This document shows positions 1 to 5,861 of a stretch of 6,336 bases of DNA, piece after piece. How positions within the stretch are numbered: the first letter of the stretch is position 1; every line of letters begins with the position of its first letter. This stretch comes from an uncultured Rhizobiaceae group bacterium. GTDB taxonomy: Bacteria; Pseudomonadota; Alphaproteobacteria; Rhizobiales; Rhizobiaceae. Position numbers and translations under genes: made by a program. The stretch spans positions 1 through 6,336 of the forward strand of contig CALFBU010000081.1 in NCBI GenBank assembly GCA_937951455.1. The letters are read 5' to 3'. The notes below the pieces were generated by a model. It was not told the DNA's origin. It made no database searches and worked only from the letters and a program-made list of their open reading frames with translations.

Positions 1-47
1 ATCTCACGTTCTAAGGCAGCGAGCAGGTCTCGGCACTTTCTAATGCT

Positions 48-1016
48 TCAGCCACCCCTAACACCAGCGACATTGACATAAAGCGCATATATGGATTGGC
101 TTGAGGCCATGAATAAACGACTGTTTGCGCGGCCTCCGAAACACAGATTTGCACATCGCTCCGGTAGCGCAATTCTACCTATCGGTTTTCCGTCAGGGGA
201 AAAAATCATAACCCCATCCAGATCATCCGTTCCCATGCCCCATCCGCACCACAGGTTTCCATCGACATCTACGCGGAAACCATCAGGCGTTCCACTACCC
301 GCATCGATCAGCACACGTTTGTTGGTTATCTTTTTGCCATCTTCAACCACATCATATTCAAGGATTTTCCGAGTAGGAACGCCCCTCGATTCAACGATGT
401 ATAGCTTTTGTTCATCAGGCGAAAAGCCAAGTCCATTTGGTCCAAGAATGTCATTAGCAATAATAGTCAAATTCTGCGTTTCAGGGTCAAACCTGTAAAC
501 GTTCTGCCCCAGCTCTGGCTCATGCTTATAACCTTCATAATTACCTGAAATTCCAAATGGTGGATCAGTAAACCATATTGACCCGTCTGACTTCACAACT
601 ACATCATTGGGTGAATTGAGTCTCTTTCCGTCATAGCTGTCTACCAGCACAGTAACAGTGCCGTCATACTCAGTTCGGGTAATGCGTCGCCCGCCATGCT
701 CACAACTGACTAGCCGCCCTTGACGGTCGCGGGTGTGACCGTTGGAGAAATTCGACGGTTCACGGTAAACCTCAACAGAGCCAGTAATCTCATTCCAACG
801 CATGATACGATTGTTGGGAATATCACTCCAAAGCAGACAACGCGCATCACCAAACCAAACAGGCCCTTCTGACCATCGGCATCCGGTTGCAAGACGCTCC
901 ACCGCCGCTAAAGGAAGTTTGTATTTGTCAAAACTGGGGTCCAGAGAAATTACCGAAGGGTCTGGATATCGTGTCGCTGGATACCATCCAGAGGTTGTAT
1001 GATCGGAACCTGACAT
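48..1016 (-). CDS. SMP-30/gluconolactonase family lactonase
   Basis: This 322-residue protein belongs to the SMP-30/gluconolactonase/LRE family: six-bladed beta-propellers that open sugar lactones using one divalent metal ion. The four expected metal-site residues are visible: Glu50 in SEGPVW, Asn137 in NSPNDVVV, Asn194 in GPNGLGFSPD and Asp245 in PDGFRVDVDG. Other family signatures are LLWSDIPNNRIMRW (61-74), TRDRQGRLVSCEHGGRRITR (95-114), GSIWFTDPPFGI (145-156) and a C-terminal FMASSQSIYALYVN. There is no signal peptide, so it is probably cytoplasmic. Length is normal for the bacterial subfamily that has a short N-terminal extension. The ATG has a good AAAGGA ribosome binding site (1027-1032) 10 bases upstream. 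It follows rppH by 28 bases on the same strand and may be co-transcribed, but nothing ties its function to the cell-wall genes. The sugar lactone substrate (gluconolactone, xylonolactone or another) cannot be read from sequence. Confidence 0.9.
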   Translation of the reverse strand: MSGSDHTTSGWYPATRYPDPSVISLDPSFDKYKLPLAAVERLATGCRWSEGPVWFGDARCLLWSDIPNNRIMRWNEITGSVEVYREPSNFSNGHTRDRQGRLVSCEHGGRRITRTEYDGTVTVLVDSYDGKRLNSPNDVVVKSDGSIWFTDPPFGISGNYEGYKHEPELGQNVYRFDPETQNLTIIANDILGPNGLGFSPDEQKLYIVESRGVPTRKILEYDVVEDGKKITNKRVLIDAGSGTPDGFRVDVDGNLWCGWGMGTDDLDGVMIFSPDGKPIGRIALPERCANLCFGGRANSRLFMASSQSIYALYVNVAGVRGG

Positions 1017-1044
1017 GTCTTACCTATCCTTTCAAAGTTGCTTA

Positions 1045-1551
1045 TTAGCTCAAGTTAGCAAACTCTCCCACCACGCGCTTATAAATTTCGCGCTTGAACT
1101 CGACAATGAGTGATGGCATTTCGCTCAGATCTTTCCATTCCCATTTGTCAAATTCCTGATCCGAACCATCGGGTGGATGTGTAATGTTGATCTCGCTCTC
1201 ATCACCTTCAAAACGGAAAGCATACCATTTTTGGGTTTGGCCTCGGTATTTTCCGCGCAGTCCAATGCCGATGAGTTCTTCTGGCAAATCGTAGTTTAGC
1301 CATTCATCAATTTCGCCAATGACGCTGGCACTGGTCACACCCGCCTCCTCCCAAAGCTCACGCTTGGCAGCAACCAGCGGGTCTTCACCCTTATCGATGC
1401 CCCCTTGAGGCATTTGCCAGCGATAGGCGTCCTTGCCGAAGGTTTCCGTATTGGGCATACGACGCCCAGCCCAGACCTTGCCTTCAGCATTTAATAAAAC
1501 GATGCCAACACACGGGCGATAAGGCAGGTCTTCAGCTTTTACTTTACTCAT
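1045..1551 (-). CDS. rppH: RNA pyrophosphohydrolase RppH (Nudix hydrolase)
   Basis: RppH removes pyrophosphate from the 5' triphosphate end of mRNA, leaving a monophosphate that starts RNase E-dependent decay; it acts in the cytoplasm. The 168-residue protein has a complete Nudix box at residues 50-72 (Gly50, Glu56, Arg64-Glu65, Glu68-Glu69, Gly71), matching GX5EX7REUXEEXGU. Other RppH hallmarks are [11 protein letters not shown] (11-21), the [20 protein letters not shown] stretch just before the box, and QKWYAFRF (107-114). Length is close to E. coli RppH (176). Bartonella orthologues are known as the invasion-associated protein IalA/InvA. The ATG lies six bases after the stop codon of the deacetylase-like gene, and no strong Shine-Dalgarno is visible, so translation is probably coupled to that gene. 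Identification as RppH rather than a generic Ap4A-type Nudix enzyme rests on the YRP/VGI and WQMPQGGID motifs. Confidence 0.95.
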   Translation of the reverse strand: MSKVKAEDLPYRPCVGIVLLNAEGKVWAGRRMPNTETFGKDAYRWQMPQGGIDKGEDPLVAAKRELWEEAGVTSASVIGEIDEWLNYDLPEELIGIGLRGKYRGQTQKWYAFRFEGDESEINITHPPDGSDQEFDKWEWKDLSEMPSLIVEFKREIYKRVVGEFANLS

Positions 1552-1557
1552 GAAACA

Positions 1558-2757
1558 TCACTTTTGAGGATCTTTGACAATGGCAGATACGGGCGTAATC
1601 TCAATGCCATTTTGCTTTGCTTGCCTGGCAAACTGTGAGACCAGATCAATCGTATCAGGAAAAGCATTACCCACACCAATTGCAAGACCGGTACGCTTTG
1701 CCTCTTCGGCTAACTTTCGCAGTTTATCTGCAATCGCAGAACGAGACCGAATGTTATCTAACAGTATATTGCCTCTGGCATAAGGGACGAGCTCTTTAAC
1801 CGCCACGCCTTGGGCGAGTGAATTTTTCACCGTGCCATCTTCAAGAAACAATAATCCACGCTTGGAAATTTCAGCAAATAATGGTGCAAGACTGGCAGGC
1901 TGCGCGAGCAGTCTATTGCCCAGATAATTCATCACGCCAACATAATTTGTAATGCGGCTCATCGACCAATGAAGATTGGCAATGTTTTCCTGCAAATCAG
2001 CATCCGCTCGTAATGTGTGAGGGCCAGGATTATTTTGTGGGTAGTCGATCGGTTCCATCGGCAATTGCAACAAGAGTTCATGCCCCTTTTTGCGCGAAGC
2101 TTCCATCCAGCGTTTCAAACTATTGCCATAAGGTGCGAAAGCCAATGTCACGCTGGGTGGCAATTTTTGGACGGCAGTTTGTGTGCTGGATTGACTGATT
2201 CCCAAACCGCCAATGACGATCACAACCCGTGCCACACCAAAGTTACCTTCTGTATCTGCCTGACGCGAATAAACATCCATCGCGCGCAGACCATCGCGCG
2301 AACGCTTCGGGATAACGCCAGTCGCGCCACGCTCGGAAAGTTCGGGATCAGGCAAATGCGCCAAAGCCTGCTCTTGCCTGCGTATTTCCTTGGGCTGAAC
2401 GGGCGGCTGAATAACAGGCGTCAAAGGCTTGAGCGGTTGCAGGGTTTCAAGCGGCTTTACCTGCTGAAAATCACCACCCTCAGGGTCAAGCGTATGATCG
2501 CGACTTGGAACGACTGGCAAGTCTTCTTCCATTACGACAGTTGGCGCTTGAGGCTCAGGTACAGTTGAAACTTCTGTTACTTCCGTGGGCTTTGAACCAA
2601 AAGAAGAGATCGCGTCAAAACCGCCGTAAAAATGGAAAACCGGCAAACCGATTAACAAGGCAAGGCCTGCGACCACCAGAGCACTGCTAGACTTTTTTGC
2701 TTCTGATTTTGAAGCATACCCTTTAAGGGGTTTGTTAAACTCGTTTTCCGGCTCCAT
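1558..2757 (-). CDS. divergent polysaccharide deacetylase-like protein (YibQ family), membrane-anchored
   Basis: A 399-residue protein of the divergent polysaccharide deacetylase (DUF610/YibQ) family. In order it has a short cytoplasmic tail, one transmembrane helix (about 24-46, SSALVVAGLALLIGLPVF), a proline-rich linker (about 60-125, with the repeat-like LETLQPLKPLTPVIQPPVQP), and the NodB-like domain from about 175 to the end. Family landmarks are VVIVIGGLG (178-186), VTLAFAPYG (203-211), HELLLQLPMEP (226-236), NYVGVMNYLGNR (271-282), GLLFLEDGTV (301-310) and AIGVGNAFPDTI (359-370). At these places active family members usually have IDDLG, HMPME, NNHMGS, LDS and a GH motif; here the aspartates and histidines are mostly replaced, so deacetylase activity is doubtful. 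It probably acts in the periplasm on or near peptidoglycan. In E. coli yibQ also sits beside envC, and the order here (envC, ctpA, this gene) fits. The ATG has only a weak GGTGATGG-like ribosome binding site. Confidence 0.85.
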   Translation of the reverse strand: MEPENEFNKPLKGYASKSEAKKSSSALVVAGLALLIGLPVFHFYGGFDAISSFGSKPTEVTEVSTVPEPQAPTVVMEEDLPVVPSRDHTLDPEGGDFQQVKPLETLQPLKPLTPVIQPPVQPKEIRRQEQALAHLPDPELSERGATGVIPKRSRDGLRAMDVYSRQADTEGNFGVARVVIVIGGLGISQSSTQTAVQKLPPSVTLAFAPYGNSLKRWMEASRKKGHELLLQLPMEPIDYPQNNPGPHTLRADADLQENIANLHWSMSRITNYVGVMNYLGNRLLAQPASLAPLFAEISKRGLLFLEDGTVKNSLAQGVAVKELVPYARGNILLDNIRSRSAIADKLRKLAEEAKRTGLAIGVGNAFPDTIDLVSQFARQAKQNGIEITPVSAIVKDPQK

Positions 2758-2808
2758 CGCTTAGACCATCACCCACAATTTCTTAAGTTTTCAAAAGACA
2801 GAATCAAA

Positions 2809-2833
2809 CAAGGGAGAGCATAGCCCTCCCTTG
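2809..2833 (-). terminator. stem-loop between ctpA and the deacetylase gene, possible terminator or attenuator
   Basis: Positions 2809-2816 (CAAGGGAG) and 2826-2833 (CTCCCTTG) are a perfect 8-bp inverted repeat with a 9-base loop; after one A/C mismatch, two more inner pairs are possible (2818-2819 with 2823-2824). Read on the minus strand it lies 23 bases after the ctpA stop codon and is followed by a T-rich but interrupted tract (TTTGATTCTGTCTTTTG). On the plus strand the following bases are not U-rich, so orientation is minus. The broken U-tract suggests partial termination or an RNA 3' end stabiliser rather than a full stop. The next gene begins about 50 bases further on. Confidence 0.55.
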
Positions 2834-2855
2834 CGTAAAACCAAAGTAGTTTGAT

Positions 2856-4193
2856 TTAATTCTGTGTTGGAACCGCTTTTTCAGGATCTGGCGGGAAAGC
2901 CGCATGTTGCTTCGTGCCGCGAATAAGATCCTTGGCGTAAATCAATTGCAAATCATCCTTTGGGTCCGGTGGCACATAAGCAATAGACCCTGAACCTTCT
3001 TCGTCCTCTTCATTCCCAACAATATGGCCTGGAAGATTGGATTCGCCTCTGGCTTCAACACGACCCTGAAGTTCTTCTGGCAACGGCTGAACAACTTTAA
3101 TGTCTGGCGTAATGCCCTTACCCTGAATAGAACGATCAGCAGGTGTGTAGTAAAGTGCAGTTGTTAAACGAAGCGCACCATTTGCACCCAGTGGAATAAT
3201 GGTTTGCACAGAGCCTTTACCAAAGGAACGCGTGCCTACAATCGTAGCACGTTTATGGTCTTGCAGCGCACCGGCCACAATTTCCGAAGCACTCGCAGAA
3301 CCGCCGTTCACAAGAACAATAACCGGCTTGCCGCCTGTCAGGTCACCTGGACGAGCCGCATGGCGTCTTGTTTCATCTTCGTTCCGTCCGCGTGTAGAAA
3401 CAATCAAGCCACGATCAAGGAATGTGTCAGAGACACTCACCGCTTGATCAAGCAGACCGCCCGGGTTCAAACGAAGATCAATCACATAACCTTTTAGTTT
3501 GTCATCACCCACTTCTTCACGAATGCTGTTAATCGCTTTTTCAAGGCCATCATAAGTCTGTTCATTGAAAGTATTGATATCAACAAATCCGATATCACCA
3601 TCTTCAACACGGTAGCGTACTGAGCGAACTGTAATGATATCGCGAATAATTGTGATTTCGATCGGCTTGTCAGCACCTTCGCGCGCAATGGTCAAAACAA
3701 TAGGAGTATTGACTTCACCACGCATTTTTTCGACAGCTTCTGCAAGGCTTACGCCACGGATGCTTTCACCATCGATTTTTGTAATAAAGTCACCTGCCAA
3801 AACACCAGCTTTTGAGGCGGGCGTTTCATCGATTGGAGCAACAACCTTAACAAGCTCGTTTTCCATGGTGACTTCAATACCAAGACCACCAAACTTACCG
3901 CTTGTGTTTACCCGCATATCAGAAAATGCTTTTGCATTAAGATAGCTTGAATGCGGATCAAGCGATGTCAACATGCCGTTGATGGCACTTTCAATCAGCT
4001 CTTCCTCTTTTGGTTCCGTCACATAAGATGAACGCACGCGCTCAAAGATGTCACCAAAAATACTAAGCTGGCGGTATGTCCCGACACCTGCTGCTTGTGC
4101 AGAAGTTGAATGATTAAGGCCACTTGTGACCGTAAGCACCGCTGTTGCACCAATTGCTGCACCTGCCAGCAGAAGACCAAATTTACGAACCAT
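2856..4193 (-). CDS. ctpA: carboxy-terminal processing protease, S41 family (CtpA)
   Basis: A tail-specific serine protease of the C-terminal processing peptidase family that cuts exported proteins in the periplasm; in several bacteria it controls peptidoglycan hydrolases. With the start at 4193 it is 445 residues: an N-terminal signal or anchor segment (about 4-34), a lead-in helical region, a PDZ domain (about 100-185, GGLGIEV...DFITKIDGESI) and the S41 core. The Ser-Lys dyad is intact: Ser301 in NGGSASASEIVAGAL and Lys326 in RSFGKGSVQT, 25 residues apart as in Prc and the D1 protease. DLRLNPGGLLDQAV (239-252) is a further signature. An acidic stretch (NEEDEEGSGS) lies in the C-terminal tail. 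An in-frame ATG exists at 4253, but those 20 extra residues lie over the envC tail; the ATG at 4193 has AAGGAA (4204-4209) 10 bases upstream and puts the hydrophobic segment at the N-terminus. It overlaps the end of envC by 11 bases, indicating one transcript and coupled translation. Confidence 0.93.
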   Translation of the reverse strand: MVRKFGLLLAGAAIGATAVLTVTSGLNHSTSAQAAGVGTYRQLSIFGDIFERVRSSYVTEPKEEELIESAINGMLTSLDPHSSYLNAKAFSDMRVNTSGKFGGLGIEVTMENELVKVVAPIDETPASKAGVLAGDFITKIDGESIRGVSLAEAVEKMRGEVNTPIVLTIAREGADKPIEITIIRDIITVRSVRYRVEDGDIGFVDINTFNEQTYDGLEKAINSIREEVGDDKLKGYVIDLRLNPGGLLDQAVSVSDTFLDRGLIVSTRGRNEDETRRHAARPGDLTGGKPVIVLVNGGSASASEIVAGALQDHKRATIVGTRSFGKGSVQTIIPLGANGALRLTTALYYTPADRSIQGKGITPDIKVVQPLPEELQGRVEARGESNLPGHIVGNEEDEEGSGSIAYVPPDPKDDLQLIYAKDLIRGTKQHAAFPPDPEKAVPTQN

Positions 4194-5517
4194 CGGTAGT
4201 TCTTTCCTTGTTATTGCCCGACCACCATGGGGTCGGATCGATTGAATTTCCATCCTTGCGGAATTCTACATATAAAATAGGCTTTGTTGTGTTGACGTCA
4301 ACCAAACCTGTACTTGCTATTCTTTGAGCGCCCATTGTTCCAATCGGTTCTCCAACCAAAACAAATTGCCCAGGCTGAACATTGATTTTCTCCATGCCAG
4401 CTATAACAATATGATAACCCTGTCCTGCATTCATTATCAAGAGTTGACCGTAAGACCTAAATGGCCCTGCGTAAACCACCCATGCGTCTGCAGGTGAAAT
4501 AACCCGAGCATTTTGTCTGGTTTCAAGCGAAATACCACGCGTTTTATCTCCTGCACCGTCATTTTGACCAAATGATGCCAATTGCGGTCCTTCAACAGGC
4601 AGGGGCAATAAGCCCTTGGCGGCGACAAAACTAATCGCAGGCGCAATACGGCTGGTATCAGAAAAGGCATCGTTTTTCTCAAACTGTCGTCCAGCGGCAA
4701 TGCGAGCTTCTTCTTGTTTCTTGCGCTCAATTTCTGCAAGACGAGCGGCCTCTGCAGCTTGCTGCGCGGATTCAATTTCTGCTTCAAGACTGGCGATCAA
4801 ACCGTTTAAAGATGTCGCTTGAGCCGCCAATTCCGCAGCTTTTGCGCTTTCCTGCGCCAATTTTTCCTGCGCAACACCTGCAAGCTTTCGTTTTTCAATC
4901 AGAAGCAAATTCAGCTTTTCTTCCTCACCTGCAAGCGAAACAAGCTCTGCAGACAAATCTGCACGCTGTGTTTCAATGTCGTTTGAAATTCGCACCAGGT
5001 CCTGCAATTGTCCTAGCAAGATTTCAGTTTCAGATCGCACTTCCGGAACAACCGAACCCAGCAAAATCGCCGAACGAACGGATGAAAGCGCATCTTCAGG
5101 TGTTACAAGCAGTGCCGGCGGCGGATTGCGCCCCATGCGTTGCAAAGCTCCCAAGACTTCCATCAAAAGCGCTTTTTTGCTGTTTAAAAAAACCCGCACA
5201 TTCGCTTGCTCATCGCGCAATTGTGATAGACGATTTTCGGCTTTTGTGATGCGTTTTTCTATGTTGCGAGAGTTCGTTGACGTCTCAATCAAGGTACGAT
5301 TGAGCGTCGCACGATCTTTCTCCAGCGCGCCAATTTCGGAAGCAAGTTCCTGCTTGCGCTTTTCACTCAAGGAAATTTCCGATTGGAGAATTGTCAGCTC
5401 TTCAAGGTTTTTATCCCGCTGGGAAGACAAATCCTGCGCTGCGGAAACCTGAACAAGCAAACCCGCAAGCACCACAAAGGCGATGCGCATGAGCGATTTG
5501 TAAAAGGTTAGCTTCAA
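4183..5517 (-). CDS. envC: murein hydrolase activator EnvC (degenerate LytM/M23 domain)
   Basis: A 444-residue periplasmic protein. Residues 1-27 are a signal peptide (hydrophobic run IAFVVLAGLLVQV, cleavage near VSAAQ). Residues about 30-125 and 160-275 are charged, heptad-rich coiled coil with an Ala/Glu/Lys-rich stretch (EAARLAEIERKKQEEARIAA). About 305-432 is a LytM (M23) domain. In E. coli, EnvC binds FtsEX and switches on the amidases AmiA/AmiB at the division site. The LytM domain here lacks the zinc ligands of active M23 enzymes: the usual HGNGY..YAHL segment reads NAGQGYHIVIAGM (363-375) and the usual LHFE reads LYVEF (415-419). It should therefore be an activator, not a hydrolase. 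The start is TTG at 5517, with GGAG (5525-5528) 7 bases upstream; the in-frame ATG at 5490 lacks a ribosome binding site and would shorten the charged N-region of the signal peptide. It is first in the minus-strand gene run. Confidence 0.9.
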   Translation of the reverse strand: MKLTFYKSLMRIAFVVLAGLLVQVSAAQDLSSQRDKNLEELTILQSEISLSEKRKQELASEIGALEKDRATLNRTLIETSTNSRNIEKRITKAENRLSQLRDEQANVRVFLNSKKALLMEVLGALQRMGRNPPPALLVTPEDALSSVRSAILLGSVVPEVRSETEILLGQLQDLVRISNDIETQRADLSAELVSLAGEEEKLNLLLIEKRKLAGVAQEKLAQESAKAAELAAQATSLNGLIASLEAEIESAQQAAEAARLAEIERKKQEEARIAAGRQFEKNDAFSDTSRIAPAISFVAAKGLLPLPVEGPQLASFGQNDGAGDKTRGISLETRQNARVISPADAWVVYAGPFRSYGQLLIMNAGQGYHIVIAGMEKINVQPGQFVLVGEPIGTMGAQRIASTGLVDVNTTKPILYVEFRKDGNSIDPTPWWSGNNKERTTDGS

Positions 5518-5633
5518 GCTGATTCTCCGTATTGGACAAAGAATACATCGAATTTGGTTAAGGATGAAGAAATATCATGACGTGGCGGTCTTTCCTGCTC
5601 AACTGAAAAGTGAATGGAAAACTTCAAATCCAA
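5518..5633. other. divergent intergenic region upstream of envC
   Basis: AT-rich spacer between the envC start and the thiC promoter, with stops in all frames and no open frame of note. It must hold the promoter of the minus-strand genes if none lies further away, but I could not pick a -35/-10 pair with convincing spacing; TTGAGC near 5600 with TGATAT further on has a 19-base gap. No clear operator, repeat or RNA gene is visible. Confidence 0.4.
5525..5528 (-). promoter_or_regulatory. ribosome binding site of envC, supports the TTG start
   Basis: On the minus strand GGAG is followed by seven bases and then TTG at 5517-5515. The nearest in-frame ATG (5490) is preceded by sequence without a purine-rich site, so this GGAG decides the start in favour of the rare TTG codon. 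Confidence 0.6.
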
Positions 5634-5662
5634 TTGACTCACTTCATAACACAAAACTATAG
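5634..5662 (+). promoter_or_regulatory. predicted housekeeping sigma promoter of thiC
   Basis: TTGACT at 5634-5639 and CTATAG at 5657-5662 are separated by exactly 17 bases. This closely matches the alphaproteobacterial vegetative form TTGAC-N17-CTATA. Transcription would be expected to start around 5667-5670. It stands directly in front of the TPP riboswitch and thiC in the right orientation, which supports it being real. The start site itself is inferred. Confidence 0.75.
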
Positions 5663-5665
5663 TCA

Positions 5666-5775
5666 GAGCGTCGGGGGTGTTTCGCCTGAAGAAACTGAGA
5701 TATCGATAAGTGCTTCCAGCACGGCGCGGTGACCCTTAGAACCTGACCCAGCTAATACTGGCGTAGGAAGCACTC
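5666..5775 (+). promoter_or_regulatory. TPP riboswitch (THI-box aptamer)
   Basis: The leader has the conserved THI-box elements in order: CGGGGGTG (5672-5679), a short P3 stem TTTC/GAAA (5680-5683 with 5691-5694), CTGAGA (5695-5700), ACCCTT (5732-5737), GAACCTGA (5739-5746) and the block CTGGCGTAGGAAG (5758-5770). The aptamer binds thiamin pyrophosphate; bound TPP lowers expression of thiamin genes. Between CTGAGA and ACCC lies the optional variable stem: outer pairs 5701-5705 with 5727-5731 and an inner hairpin GTGCT/AGCAC (5710-5714 with 5718-5722). The closing stem P1 is weak: 5666-5671 with 5770-5775, containing one C/A mismatch and one G-U pair. No run of U follows a strong hairpin downstream, so control is probably on translation. 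It lies 86 bases before the thiC start codon, the classical location. Confidence 0.95.
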
Positions 5776-5833
5776 AACGTATCGGGCTCATAGAACATAG
5801 AGTCTCATTCCGCATCCTTCACAATATTGACGG

Positions 5834-5856
5834 GGTCTTTGTTAAAACAAGGAACC
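5834..5856 (+). promoter_or_regulatory. Shine-Dalgarno-sequestering hairpin, likely expression platform of the TPP riboswitch
   Basis: The thiC ribosome binding site AAGGAA (5849-5854, 7 bases before ATG) can be buried in a hairpin: CTTTGT (5837-5842) pairs with ACAAGG (5847-5852) around a TAAA loop, and past one bulged A (5853) GGT (5834-5836) pairs with ACC (5854-5856). This gives nine base pairs including one U-G. The pairing is seen directly; that TPP binding favours this hairpin is inferred from known translational TPP switches such as E. coli thiM. Confidence 0.6.
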
Positions 5857-5861
5857 TAACA

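Noticed and set aside
2..43. Possible last 13 codons of a plus-strand gene ending in TAA at 41-43.
   Set aside because: The stretch is too short to recognise, another plus-strand frame is also open across it, and no conserved residues can be judged.
2017..2568. A 183-codon open frame on the plus strand opposite the deacetylase gene.
   Set aside because: It is an antisense shadow: low complexity, rich in Arg/Cys/His, no recognisable family, and it lies wholly within a well-supported gene.
2758..2808. A second promoter for the deacetylase gene (TTGAAA or TTGTTT as -35).
   Set aside because: No matching -10 hexamer at 16-18 bases; only poor matches, so not listed as a feature.
4194..4253. A 20-residue N-terminal extension of CtpA from the ATG at 4253.
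   Set aside because: It overlaps the coding sequence of the EnvC C-terminus, has no good ribosome binding site, and would place the signal segment internally.
4812..5452. Plus-strand open frames of 145 and 158 codons opposite envC.
   Set aside because: They are antisense shadows of the Ala/Glu/Leu-rich coiled coil; composition is explained by the complementary strand.
5540..5630. A minus-strand promoter for envC.
   Set aside because: Candidate hexamers have wrong spacing or poor match; one must exist somewhere, but it cannot be placed.
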